This document shows positions 6,473-17,081 of a DNA stretch of 17,085 bases, in pieces (the stretch's first letter is position 1; every line of letters begins with the position of its first letter). A program made the position numbers and the translations under genes. This stretch comes from SLQH01 sp964612995 (lineage in GTDB: Bacteria; Planctomycetota; UBA11346), in assembly GCA_964612995.1 (NCBI GenBank), contig CAZTGE010000088.1, positions 1 to 17,085 on the forward strand, in the 5' to 3' direction. The notes under the pieces were generated by a model. The model was not told the origin of the DNA. It saw only the letters and a list, made by a program, of their open reading frames with translations, and ran no database searches.

Positions 6473-9274
6473 ATGCTCCTGATGGCTCCGATCCGGATCC
6501 TGATGCCACAGGCCGAGGAGGAACGAACCATCACAGATGCACCTCAGCCCGGTGAGACCCCGAGCGACGCATTGCGCACGACGCGCAACGTCGACCTGGC
6601 CACCTTGATCGACGCCCTGCGCGACGACGAGCGACCGGCGCTGATCGCCGTCGATCGCGACGGCGAGACCGCTACCTGGAGCCGCGCCACGCTCGCCACG
6701 ACCGCCAGCCGCCTGGCGGGCGGCCTGGCCACTCGCGGCTTCGGCGCCGGCGACACCCTCGCCCTGCTCGCGGCCAGCTCGCCACGCTGGGTCGCAACCT
6801 GTCTCGCGGTCTGGCAGCTCGGCGGGGTGGTGGTGCCGATCGACGTCCAGTTTCCCGAGGCGATCCTCGCCGGTGTGCTACAGGACTGCGGCGCCGGCTG
6901 GATCGCGATCGATACAGCCGGCGGCGAACGTCTCGACCGGCTCGAGCATGCCGGTCCACCGCATCGCCTGCTGCTCGATGACGAGACCGACCCCGATGCG
7001 GCGGATCACTGGCAACAGCTGTCCGCGGCCGAGCCGGCGCAGCGCGCCGGTCGTGATCCGGGCGATCGCGCGGTCATCTTCTACACCAGCGGCACCAGCG
7101 GCCGACCGAAGGGCGTGCCCCTCGCCCACCGCAATCTGGCCTACCAGTTCCAGGCGGTCGACCACTTCGGCCTGCTAAGCGCGGACGACGTGGTCCTCCT
7201 GCCGCTGCCGCTGCACCACGTCTACCCCTTCGTCCTCGGCCTGCTCGCACCGCTGGTCCGGGCCTGCCCGCTGGTCCTGCCGCACGAGCTCACCGGTCCG
7301 GCGGTGCTCCAGGCGGTGCGCAGCGGTGCGGTGACCCTGATCGTCGGCGTGCCCCGGCTCTATCGCGCGCTGGTCCAGGGCATCGACCGCCGCGTCGCCG
7401 AGGCACCGCTGCTGGTCCGCCCCTTGCTGCGCGCCGCGATGGGGCTCGCACGCTTCGCCCGCCGCCGGCTCGGCCTGCGGATCGGTCGCTGGCTGCTGCA
7501 TCCGCTCCACGCCCAGCTCGGACCCTCATTGCGAATGATGGCCAGCGGCGGCTCCCCGCTCGACCCGGAACTGGCCTGGCGACTCGAGGGACTGGGCTAC
7601 CGCCTGACCGTCGGCTACGGCCTGACCGAGACCTCGCCCCTGCTCGCGCTCACCCCGCCGGGGCGCGGGCCGTTCGACAGCGTCGGCGAGGCCGCGCCCG
7701 AGACGGAGCTGCGCATCGCAACCGGCGTGGCCGAGCATCTCTCACCCGGCGAGGGCGAGGTCCAGGCCCGCGGTCCGGGGGTCTTCGCCGGGTATCTCGA
7801 CCGCCCGGAGGCCACCGCCGAGGCCTTCACCGAGGACGGCTGGTATCGCACCGGCGATCTCGGCCGCATCGATGCCGCCGGCTATCTCCGGCTTTCCGGC
7901 CGCCTCTCGAGCATGCTCGTCACCGCTGGCGGCGAGAACATCCAGCCGGAGACCGTCGAGCAGGCCTACGAGGCCCACCCGGCGATCGCCGAGATCGGCG
8001 TGCTCCAGGACGGCGAGGATCTGGTCGCGCTGGTGGTCCCCGACCGCGGCGCCATCGCGCGCGGTGAGGCCGGCGGCCAGAGCGATGTCGCCACCGCGAT
8101 CGCCAGCGCCATGCGCGCCGTCGGCTCCAGGCTACCCAGCTACCAACGCCCCGCCGCCCATCGCCTGCGCGGCGCTCCTCTCCCGCGCACCCGCTTGGGC
8201 AAGATCCGCCGCAAAGCGCTGCGCGAGGCCTACACCGAAGCCGGTGGCCAGGCCGACGGCGCGCAGCGCACCGGCCCGTTGCACGAGGACGAGCTCGGCG
8301 AAGCCGACCGCCGCCTCCTGCGCGACCAACGCGCACGCGCCACCTACCGCTTGCTATGCGAGCGGATGCCCGACCAGCCGGTGGCGCCGGACGCCGATCT
8401 CCAGCTCGACCTCGGACTCGATTCGATGGCCTGGCTCGACCTGACGCTCGACCTGCGCCGGCACACCGGAGTCGAACTCGATCAGGCGACCATCGCCAGC
8501 CTGACCAGTGTCCGCTCGCTGCTCGAAGCGGTCCGCGATGCCGAGCAGGGTTCGACGGACGAGTCCGCCTCACCGATCGAGCGCCCGCTACGCCACCTCG
8601 ACGCGCGCCAGCGTCGCCACCTGCACGATCTGCCCGCGCCCCTGCGCGCCTGCGCCCGCCTCGCGGTGGTTGTCGCGCGCTCGCTGTTCCACCACGGCTT
8701 CCACCTGCGCAGCAGCGGGCTGCCCCACCTCGACCATCCGGGGCCCTACATCATCGCGCCCAACCATGCCAGCGTCGTCGATCCGCCCGTTCTCGCCGCG
8801 GCGATGGGCTATCGCCGCCTGCGGCGGGTGTGGTGGATCGGCTATGCCCCGGTGGCCTTCGGCAACCCGCTGGTGCGGTTCTTCAGCCGTCTCGGCCGCG
8901 GGGTGCCGGTCGATCCCCGTGGCGGCGCCGCCGCCAGCCTCGCCGTCGGCACGCTGGTGCTGCGCGCGGGCCGGGTACTGGTCTGGTTCCCCGAGGGCGA
9001 ACGCAGCCACGACGGCACGATCCAGGCCTTCCGCCCGGGGATCGGCATGCTGATCGACCGGCTGCGCATACCGGTGGTCCCGGTACACATCGCCGGCACC
9101 TTCCCGGTATTGCCACGCGAGCGCCTGCGGATCCATCGCAGGCCGATCGCGTTGCGCGTCGGCCGCCCCCTGAGTCGCGCGGAGCTGGTCGACCCGAGCG
9201 ACCAACGCGACGCCGCCCAGCAGATCGCCGAGCGCCTGCGCGAGGCCGTCATCGAGCTGGGTCGCGAGCGCTGA
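6473..9274 (+). CDS. Acyl-AMP ligase / acyl carrier protein / PlsC acyltransferase fusion
   Basis: A 933-residue three-part enzyme. Residues about 40-590 are an acyl-CoA/acyl-ACP synthetase-type ANL ligase: P-loop YTSGTSGRPKG (204-214), VGYGLTETSP, GWYRTGDLGRID, hinge SGRLSSMLVTAGGENIQP, and catalytic Lys577 in TRLGKIRRKAL. Residues about 625-705 are an acyl carrier protein with the phosphopantetheine site GLDSM at Ser651. Residues about 735-930 are a PlsC/LPLAT acyltransferase: NHASVVD (His765, Asp770), FPEGERS (Glu841), VPVHIAGTF. The likely reaction is ATP-dependent loading of a free fatty acid on the built-in ACP, then transfer to a lysophospholipid or related acceptor at the inner membrane. 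E. coli Aas has the same two activities in reverse order and no own ACP. ATG 6473 has GGTGAG upstream; ATG 6503 and an ATC at 6530 behind GAGGAGGAA are alternatives. The MFS gene follows after 12 bp. Confidence 0.9.
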   Translation: MLLMAPIRILMPQAEEERTITDAPQPGETPSDALRTTRNVDLATLIDALRDDERPALIAVDRDGETATWSRATLATTASRLAGGLATRGFGAGDTLALLAASSPRWVATCLAVWQLGGVVVPIDVQFPEAILAGVLQDCGAGWIAIDTAGGERLDRLEHAGPPHRLLLDDETDPDAADHWQQLSAAEPAQRAGRDPGDRAVIFYTSGTSGRPKGVPLAHRNLAYQFQAVDHFGLLSADDVVLLPLPLHHVYPFVLGLLAPLVRACPLVLPHELTGPAVLQAVRSGAVTLIVGVPRLYRALVQGIDRRVAEAPLLVRPLLRAAMGLARFARRRLGLRIGRWLLHPLHAQLGPSLRMMASGGSPLDPELAWRLEGLGYRLTVGYGLTETSPLLALTPPGRGPFDSVGEAAPETELRIATGVAEHLSPGEGEVQARGPGVFAGYLDRPEATAEAFTEDGWYRTGDLGRIDAAGYLRLSGRLSSMLVTAGGENIQPETVEQAYEAHPAIAEIGVLQDGEDLVALVVPDRGAIARGEAGGQSDVATAIASAMRAVGSRLPSYQRPAAHRLRGAPLPRTRLGKIRRKALREAYTEAGGQADGAQRTGPLHEDELGEADRRLLRDQRARATYRLLCERMPDQPVAPDADLQLDLGLDSMAWLDLTLDLRRHTGVELDQATIASLTSVRSLLEAVRDAEQGSTDESASPIERPLRHLDARQRRHLHDLPAPLRACARLAVVVARSLFHHGFHLRSSGLPHLDHPGPYIIAPNHASVVDPPVLAAAMGYRRLRRVWWIGYAPVAFGNPLVRFFSRLGRGVPVDPRGGAAASLAVGTLVLRAGRVLVWFPEGERSHDGTIQAFRPGIGMLIDRLRIPVVPVHIAGTFPVLPRERLRIHRRPIALRVGRPLSRAELVDPSDQRDAAQQIAERLREAVIELGRER
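6515..6523 (+). promoter_or_regulatory. Strong Shine-Dalgarno sequence inside the annotated gene start
   Basis: GAGGAGGAA, the best ribosome binding match in the window, lies 6 bp before an in-frame ATC (6530-6532), not before an ATG or GTG. The residues upstream of ATC do not look like ligase sequence, so the true start may be the ATC, a rare but documented type of initiation codon, with residues 1-19 of the longer product absent. The run also encodes Glu-Glu-Glu and may be fortuitous. Confidence 0.4.
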
Positions 9275-9286
9275 GACCGAGCGACG

Positions 9287-10588
9287 ATGGACCACCCGCC
9301 CACCGATCGCCGCGCCGGATTCGCCTCGCGCAGGGCCTTGTGGTCGTGGGTCACCTACGACTGGGGCTCGAACGCCTTCGCCACGGTGATCCAGACCTTC
9401 GTTTTCGCCACCTTCTTCACCCGCGCCGTCGCCCCCGATCCCGCCACTGGCCAGAGCTGGTGGAGTTGGGCCATGGCCATCGCCGCGGTGACCATCGCCA
9501 TACTCGCGCCGATCACCGGTGCGATCGCCGATGCCACCCACCGCCGCAAGCCCTGGATCGCCGCGGGAACCGGTCTGTGCGTGATCGCCACCGCCTGCAT
9601 GTGGTTGATCCGGCCCGATTCCGACTGGGTCATCGCCGCCCTCGCCTTCGGCGCGATCGGCACCCTCGGCAGCGAGCTCGCCCTGGTGCCCTACAACGCC
9701 ATGCTCGCGGATCTGGTTCCGCGCCGACGCCTGGGCAGCTGGTCGGGCTACGGCTGGGGAGCCGGCTACCTCGGCGGCCTGGCCTGCCTGATCATCGTCC
9801 TGCTGCTGTTCGCGCGCCCGGGCAGCCCCGTACGGACCTGGCTCGGCGACGATGAGGCGATCAATCTGCGCGTCGCGTTCGTTTTCTGCGCCGTCTGGTA
9901 TGCCGGCTTCAGCCTGCCGTTGTTCCTGTTCACCCCGGAGCAGGCCCCCGCAGCCTGCGACGCGACCCGGCAGAAGCGCGAAAACCCCTTCACCCGCCTG
10001 CTCCGTGGCCTGCGCGGAATGCGCCGGCGCCCCGACGTGCTACGCTTTCTCATCGCCCGCCTGCTCTATATCGACGGCATGGCCACGTTGTTCCAGCTCG
10101 GCGGGGTCTACGCCGCCGGCGTCTTCGCCATGGACGCCAGCCGGGTGCTCTACTTCGGCATCACCCTGACCGCGGCCGCGGGCATCGGCGCGATCGCCTT
10201 CTCGCGAGTCGACGACCATATCGGCGGTCGGCGCACCGTGCTCCTGGGGCTGGTCGCACTCTGCGTCGGCTGCCTCGTCGCTCTGCTCGCCCCCAACGAG
10301 CCCTGGCTGTGGGCCGGCGCGGTGATCATCGGCACCTTCGTCGGCCCGGTCCAGTCCGGCAGCCGCTCGCTGATGGCCCGGATGGCCGGCGAGGAGGAAC
10401 GCGGCGAGCTCTTCGGCCTGTTCGCCTTCTCAGGCAAGGTCATGTCCTTCCTCGGCCCGGCCTCGGTCGGTCTGGTCACCTGGCTCAGCGGCAGTCAGCG
10501 CTGGGGCATGGCCAGCGTACTGGTCTTCCTGGTCGGCGGCGCTGTGGTCCTGCTCACGGTGCGCGAACAGGACCACAGCGAAGGCTGA
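9287..10588 (+). CDS. MFS transporter of the Atg22/UMF1-like family
   Basis: A 433-residue polytopic membrane protein with about 12 hydrophobic segments. The N-terminus has the family's hallmark YDWGSNAFATVIQTFVFATFF (residues about 24-44), and loop 2-3 has the MFS basic motif DATHRRKPW. YDWxxSAF-type starts are characteristic of UMF1/Atg22-like permeases. A large polar stretch around residues 180-200 and another of basic residues (about 225-250) lie between the two six-helix halves. The substrate is unknown: Atg22 exports amino acids from yeast vacuoles, and bacterial relatives are mostly uncharacterised. The start lies 12 bp after the stop of the acyltransferase fusion, so the two are almost surely one operon. 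That context suggests a lipid-related substrate such as a lysophospholipid, by analogy with LplT, which is an MFS protein of another family. The ribosome site is weak (CGAGCG), suggesting coupling to upstream translation. Confidence 0.85.
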   Translation: MDHPPTDRRAGFASRRALWSWVTYDWGSNAFATVIQTFVFATFFTRAVAPDPATGQSWWSWAMAIAAVTIAILAPITGAIADATHRRKPWIAAGTGLCVIATACMWLIRPDSDWVIAALAFGAIGTLGSELALVPYNAMLADLVPRRRLGSWSGYGWGAGYLGGLACLIIVLLLFARPGSPVRTWLGDDEAINLRVAFVFCAVWYAGFSLPLFLFTPEQAPAACDATRQKRENPFTRLLRGLRGMRRRPDVLRFLIARLLYIDGMATLFQLGGVYAAGVFAMDASRVLYFGITLTAAAGIGAIAFSRVDDHIGGRRTVLLGLVALCVGCLVALLAPNEPWLWAGAVIIGTFVGPVQSGSRSLMARMAGEEERGELFGLFAFSGKVMSFLGPASVGLVTWLSGSQRWGMASVLVFLVGGAVVLLTVREQDHSEG

Positions 10589-10610
10589 ACCCACCGCGCT
10601 CCTTGCTGCT

Positions 10611-10638
10611 TTGTCATGACGCGGAAGGCAGTTAGAGT
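10611..10638 (+). promoter_or_regulatory. Candidate sigma-70 promoter for the kinase-regulator operon
   Basis: TTGTCA (10611-10616; 5 of 6 to TTGACA) and TAGAGT (10633-10638; 4 of 6 to TATAAT) are separated by 16 bp in the 61-bp gap before the kinase gene. Transcription would start near 10645, only about 5 bases before the GTG at 10650, giving an almost leaderless message. If so, the GTGGG at 10637-10641 is not in the message and could not act as a ribosome site. Match by eye only. Confidence 0.3.
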
Positions 10639-10649
10639 GGGCCCTTACC

Positions 10650-13600
10650 GTGGCCCATCAGACGACGCAGGACATACGACACAAACTCCGCTCCACGCGC
10701 CTGCGCCTGTTCCTGGCCATGGCCGCGATCGGAGCCGTGGTCTTCCTCGGGGCGGGTCTCGCCATCTATCGCGTGGCCACCCGCCAGGTGCGCAATCACG
10801 TCGACGAACTGCTCGACCGCTCGACCAACACCCTGCACGACCTGGTCGAGACCTCGGCCCGGACCTCGATCCGCAGCCTTCTGCGCGGCACGGTCGAGGC
10901 CATCGAAGACCAGGCGCGGCAGGAACTCGAGCGCGTCGGACGCGGCGAGATCGACCTCGACACCGCCCGGGCGAACATCGCCGCCCATGCCGACAAGATC
11001 ACCATCGGTGAGACAGGCTATTTCTACATCATCGACGAATCGGGGCTGGTGGTCAACCACCCGCATCCAGAAATCCAGGGCACCGTCCAGAGCGATTTCG
11101 CCTTCGTCCGCGAACAACTGCGCCGTCGCTCGGGCTACCTCGAGTACGAATGGCGCAACCCGACCGAAGCCGAGGCGCGGGCCAAGGCCCTGTACATGGC
11201 CCATGTCCCCGAGCTCGGTTGGATCCTCAGTGCCTCGGCCTACATGGCCGAAGTCGCCAATCTCATCGAGATCGAGGATTTCCGTGACCGGATCCTCTCG
11301 CACCGGTATGGCCCCAGCGGCTACGCCTACATCGTCGACTACGACGGACGTATCGTGGTCCACCCCTACCTGGAGATCGGCGCGCGCCATCCGGCGCTCC
11401 AACCAGGGGCCGCGATCTTCGACGACCTGATGGCCAAGCCGGAAGGGACCGTCCAATACACCTGGCGCAACCCGGGGGAGGCCCGGGTACGGACCAAACT
11501 GGTCCAGTTTCGTCACGTCGACGACATGCGGTGGATCATCGGCGCCTCGCTCTATCCCGACGAGGTCTATCGACCGGTGGGGCAGATGCTCAACATCCTG
11601 GTCGTCGCCCTCGGTCTGGCGCTATGTGCGTTTTTCGTCCTCTCCTGGTGGCTGAGCAACCGTATCGCCGGCCCGCTGCGCACCATCATCGCCGGGCTGC
11701 AGACCGGCGGCCGCGGCCAGTTCACCATCCGCCTGCCCGACATGGGCGACAGCGAGTTCGGTTATCTCACGACCAATTTCAACCGCTTCATGGAACGGCT
11801 GGAGCAGTACGACAGCGCACTGCGCGAAACCCTCGAGCAGCAACGCCGCAGCGAACTCTCGCTCAGCCGTTCGCGTCAGATGCTCCAGACCGTGCTCGAC
11901 AGCATCCCCGTCGCCGTGGCCTGGCGCGACCGCGACGGCTTCATCCGCGGCTGCAATCGCGAGTTCGCCCGCCAGGCCGGTCGCGACGATCCCCAGGCAT
12001 TGATCGGCCTGGGCGACGGCGATCTGCCCTGGGCCCAACAAGCGCAGGACCTGCGCGCACGCGACCTGCGCGTTCTGGAACAAGGCCACCGCGAGGGCGA
12101 CTTCGAACTGACCGTGCCCGACGGTGACGGTCAGCCGCTGAGCGTGCTGGCCAGCATCGTGCCGATGCGCGACGAGAACGACCGCATCACCGGGGTGCTG
12201 TTCGCCGGGCTCGATATCACCGCGCGCAAGCATCTCGAGGCCTCGTTGCAGCGCGCGATCCGGATGGAATCGGTCGGCCAGCTCGCTGCGGGCGTGGCCC
12301 ACGATTTCAACAACGCCCTGACCGGAATCATCGGCGCGGCCGAGCTGCTGGCCGAACACGCGCCCGCAGGCAGCCGCAGCGCCGCGCTGTCGCAGACCAT
12401 CCTGCGCGCAGGCGAACGTGCGGCGACCCTGATCAGCAAGCTGATGGCATTCTCGCGCGATACCGCGGCGATGCGGATCACGGTCAACGTCCACGAGCTG
12501 ATCGCCGATGCGGTCGACCTCGCCCGCCACGGCAGCGACCCGCGCATCTCCTTCGTCACCGACCTCGCGGCCCGGGCCGCGGTGGTCGAAGCCGATCCCG
12601 CGCTGCTGCAGAATGCGGTGCTCAATCTATGCCTCAACGCCCGCGATGCGATGCAGCAGGGCGGCCAGATCCGTATCGAGACCGCCGACGTGGTCCTCGA
12701 TGCCAGGAACTGCGCCGAGTTGCCCTTCGCCATCGAACCCGGACCCTATCTGCGTCTGCAGGTGATCGATACCGGCACCGGCATGCCGAGTTCGGTCGCA
12801 GAACACATCTTCGATCCTTTCTTCACCACCAAGGCCCCGGGGCAGGGCACCGGTCTCGGCCTGGCCAGCGTGCGCGAGACCATCGTCGAACACCACGGCG
12901 CGATCCAGGTCGCTTCGACCTTGGGCACAGGCAGCTGCTTCACCATCTTCATCCCTGCTACCGGGGTCCTCCCGGACGCCCCGCAGACTCCGGCGACCGA
13001 CGCACCGGGCGGTGGCTGCGTCCTGGTGGTCGACGACGATCCGACCACCCGCGATGTCACCGCCGAGTTGCTGCGTACAGAGGGCTATGAGATCGTAGTG
13101 GCCACCTGCGGCCGTGCCGCCCTGGAACAGATCGCCGCGGCCCCGCATGCCATCGACGCCGTTGTGCTCGACATTCTCATGCCCGACATGAACGGCGAGG
13201 ATGTCTACACCGGGCTGCAGGCGCTGCGGGCCGATCTGCCGGTGATCATCGCATCGGGCTATGCCGGCGAGGGTGCGATCGACCGCCTGATCGACCGCGG
13301 CGTCGCGGGCGTGCTGCGCAAACCCTACCGTCGTCGCGACCTGCTCGACCTCCTGCACGGCACCATCACCCAGAGTGCCGGCGAGACCGCCACCAGACGG
13401 ATCAGCAGACACGACCGCGACAGGCCCAGTGACCAGACCACCCGGACCACCGATCCCACGCTGCGCACCGACACCCCGGTGGTCGAGCTCCACGTCGGCC
13501 GCTCGGGCCTCAATGTTGCGCTCAAGGCGATGCTCGAGGATCGCGGCTACCGTGTGGTCGAACCGGGCGCGAGCGGACCGGTGCGCCTGCGCGTATGCGA

Positions 13601-15453
13601 ATGGAGCCCCGAGAACCGTCAGGCCTCGCAGGTGGCCAGCGAGGCCTATTGCATCGTGCTGTTGCCTCGCCGCTACCACGCGGAGGTGGACGCGGTGCTC
13701 GCGGCCGGCGCCGACGATTGCCTTCTGCTCCCCTTCCCGCTCGACTTGTTCGCCGCGCGGCTGGACATCGCCGAACACGTGATGGAGATCAACCGCCAAC
13801 GGCAGCTGGCGGAGAACGCCCTGCGCCGCAGCGAGGGCGCCCTGCGCCTGGCTCAGCGCGTCGCCCGCCTGGCCTATTTCCGCTACGATCCCAGCGAGGA
13901 CAGTTTCGCCGCCAGTCGGGAAGCCCTGCGCGACATGCTCGATCTCGATGTCGACGGACCCGTCACGCGTGCAGCGCTGTTCGCACGCATCCTCCCGGCC
14001 GACCGTCGCATCGTGGCCGACCTGCTCGAGGACCTGCTCGCCGAAACGGGGCCCGATCAGGGCGAAGCCGATCTGCGTATCGCCCGCCCCGATGGCGGCA
14101 CGCGCCATCTGCATCTGGTCGCCGAACTCACCCGCAACAACGATGGCGATCGGGTGGTGGAGGGATCGGTGCAGAACGTCTCCGACCTGCGAGCCATGGA
14201 ACGCGAGCTACGCTCGCAGGAGGAGCGTCTCCGCCTGGCAGTGGAGGCGGCCGGACTCGGCCTGTGGAATTACGACACACGCAGCCGCACGGCATCGGGT
14301 GACCGGCGCTGGTGCCAACTGATGGGCTTCCCGGTCGACGCCGGCGCGATCGACATCGCGCGCTGGACCGAACGCATCCATCCCGACGACCGCGCGGCGA
14401 CCCAGAAGCGCGCCCGGCGCTTCGTCGAATCGGGCTCCAGCTTCGAACTCGAATTCCGCATCCGGTTGGAGGATGGCACCGAACGCTGGCAGTACACCAG
14501 CGGCTCGGCGATCGAGACCGACGCCGCGGGGCGGGTGCTACGCGCGCTCGGCGTGCAGATGGATGTGACCGACCGTGTCCGCCATCGCGAAGAGCTCGAG
14601 ACCATGGTCGCCCACCGCACCCGCGCACTCAGAGAACAGATCGTCGCCCGCGAACGCGCCGAGCACGAGGCGCTGCAGCAGCAGCGCCAGGCGCTACAGG
14701 CCGACAAGCTCGCGACCCTCGGCGCCCTGGTCTCCGGCGTGGCCCACGAGATCAACAACCCGACCCACTTCATCAACCTCAACCTTCCGGTGCTGCAGGG
14801 CATCTGGAAGGACGCTGCGCCGCTGATCGATGTCCAGGCCGCCGACCGCCCCGGCCTGCGTCTGCGCGGCCTGCCCTGGCGCGTGGCCCGCGAGCGCGTC
14901 CCGACGATGATCACCGACATCATCGGCGGCGCCCAGCGCATCGAGCAGATCGTGGCCGAACTCAAGCACTTCGCCCGACCCGACAGCGATCGCGCGCCGG
15001 TGCCGGTCGACCTTGGCACGGTGGTCGAGGCCAGCTTGACCCTGCTCGCGCCCACCGTGCGCAAGCACACCGACCGGTTCGAGGTCGCGCTCGCCCCGAT
15101 CCTCCCGCGGGTGCTGGCCGACCCCACCCGCCTGGAACAGGTGATCATCAACCTGGTGCAGAACGCCTGTCAGGCACTCACCCGCCGCGACGCCCTGGTC
15201 CGGCTGGCGATCGAAGCCGACGCCGACCAGGTGACCATCACCGTCCGCGACCAAGGCTGCGGCATCCCGGCCGAGAATCTGCCCCACCTGACCGATCCCT
15301 TCTTCACCACCCGCCAGAGCGAGGGCGGCACCGGCCTCGGTCTCGCCATCAGCGAACGCATCATCACCTCCTATGGCGGCCGGCTCACGATCACCAGCAA
15401 TCCCGGCGCGGGCACCACGGTGCGCATCGTCCTCCCGGCCTTGGCGGACGAGC

Positions 15454-15461
<8 letters not shown>
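10650..15461 (+). CDS. Membrane sensor with two histidine kinase cores and two receivers
   Basis: A 1603-residue protein. Order: TM helix 19-40; periplasmic sensor 41-310 made of two similar Cache units (GYFYIIDESG near 123 and GYAYIVDYDG near 223, each followed by HP, WRNP.EA and WI..AS.Y); TM helix 314-334; HAMP 335-387; PAS 409-530; kinase core 1 with His551 (AHDFNN), NLCLNARDAM, DTGTGM, GQGTGLGL; canonical receiver about 788-905 with VVDDD and Asp841 (LDILMPDMNG); degenerate receiver about 943-1045; two PAS domains about 1060-1310 (the second has WTERIHPDDR); coiled coil to 1350; kinase core 2 with His1366 (AHEINN), NLVQNACQAL, DQGCGIP, GGTGLGL. The degenerate receiver has Glu984 (VCEWSP) where Asp is expected. 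Periplasmic ligand binding would drive phosphorylation. The gene overlaps the sigma-54 regulator gene by 8 bp. The GTG start is the only one that keeps TM1 complete. Confidence 0.92.
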
Positions 15462-16839
<1,378 letters not shown>

Positions 16840-16963
16840 ACCGAGGCGAGCGTATCGATCGGCCGCGGTGACAGCCACATCGCCTGCCATCGAATCCGAG
16901 GGCGGATCCACCCGACCCACGATGGGCTCTGGCCAGCGCTTGGTATTCCATTCCCCTGGAAAA

Positions 16964-16983
16964 GTGCGCATGATCATGCGCAC
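16964..16983. repeat. Perfect 20-bp palindrome downstream of the regulator gene
   Basis: GTGCGCATGATCATGCGCAC is a perfect 20-bp palindrome 124 bp after the regulator stop. As RNA or single-stranded DNA it would fold into an 8-bp stem with a GATC loop. It may be an operator for a dimeric protein, part of a mobile-element end, or an element of the hairpin group that follows. Confidence 0.9.
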
Positions 16984-16995
16984 CTGTAACTACTC

Positions 16996-17010
16996 AGGGG
17001 CTTCGCCCCT
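16996..17010. repeat. Inverted repeat (hairpin) 1 of the terminal cluster
   Basis: AGGGGC-TTC-GCCCCT, 6-bp perfect arms with a 3-base loop. The same AGGGG can also pair with ACCCCT at 17031-17036, enclosing the next hairpin. No T-run follows, so it is not a standard intrinsic terminator. Confidence 0.85.
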
Positions 17011-17011
17011 A

Positions 17012-17030
17012 CGGTCCTCACTGAGGACCG
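17012..17030. repeat. Inverted repeat (hairpin) 2 of the terminal cluster
   Basis: CGGTCCTC-ACT-GAGGACCG, 8-bp perfect arms (9 counting A/T around the central C). It lies one base after the preceding hairpin. Confidence 0.88.
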
Positions 17031-17053
17031 ACCCCTCTGGCTTTGTCGTGGTT

Positions 17054-17081
17054 CGCCTGAATCTGCAGGCAGATTCAGGCG
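17054..17081. repeat. Inverted repeat (hairpin) 3 of the terminal cluster
   Basis: Perfect 12-bp arms, CGCCTGAATCTG and CAGATTCAGGCG, around CAGG (or 13-bp arms around AG). It ends 4 bp before the window edge. The less GC-rich arms differ from the local base composition, which hints at a separate origin. Whether it belongs to a following gene or element cannot be seen. Confidence 0.88.

Noticed and set aside
12627..14114. A 495-codon open frame antisense to the large kinase.
   Set aside because: It mirrors the codon structure of the real gene, has no recognisable domain, and the sense frame carries complete kinase and receiver motifs.
16930..16948. TGGCCAGCGCTTGGTA, resembling a sigma-54 -24/-12 promoter.
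   Set aside because: At correct spacing the -12 element reads TGGT where TTGC is expected, so the essential GC is missing.
16996..17030. Intrinsic terminator for the kinase-regulator operon.
   Set aside because: Hairpins are present but neither is followed by a T-run, so a factor-independent terminator is not supported.
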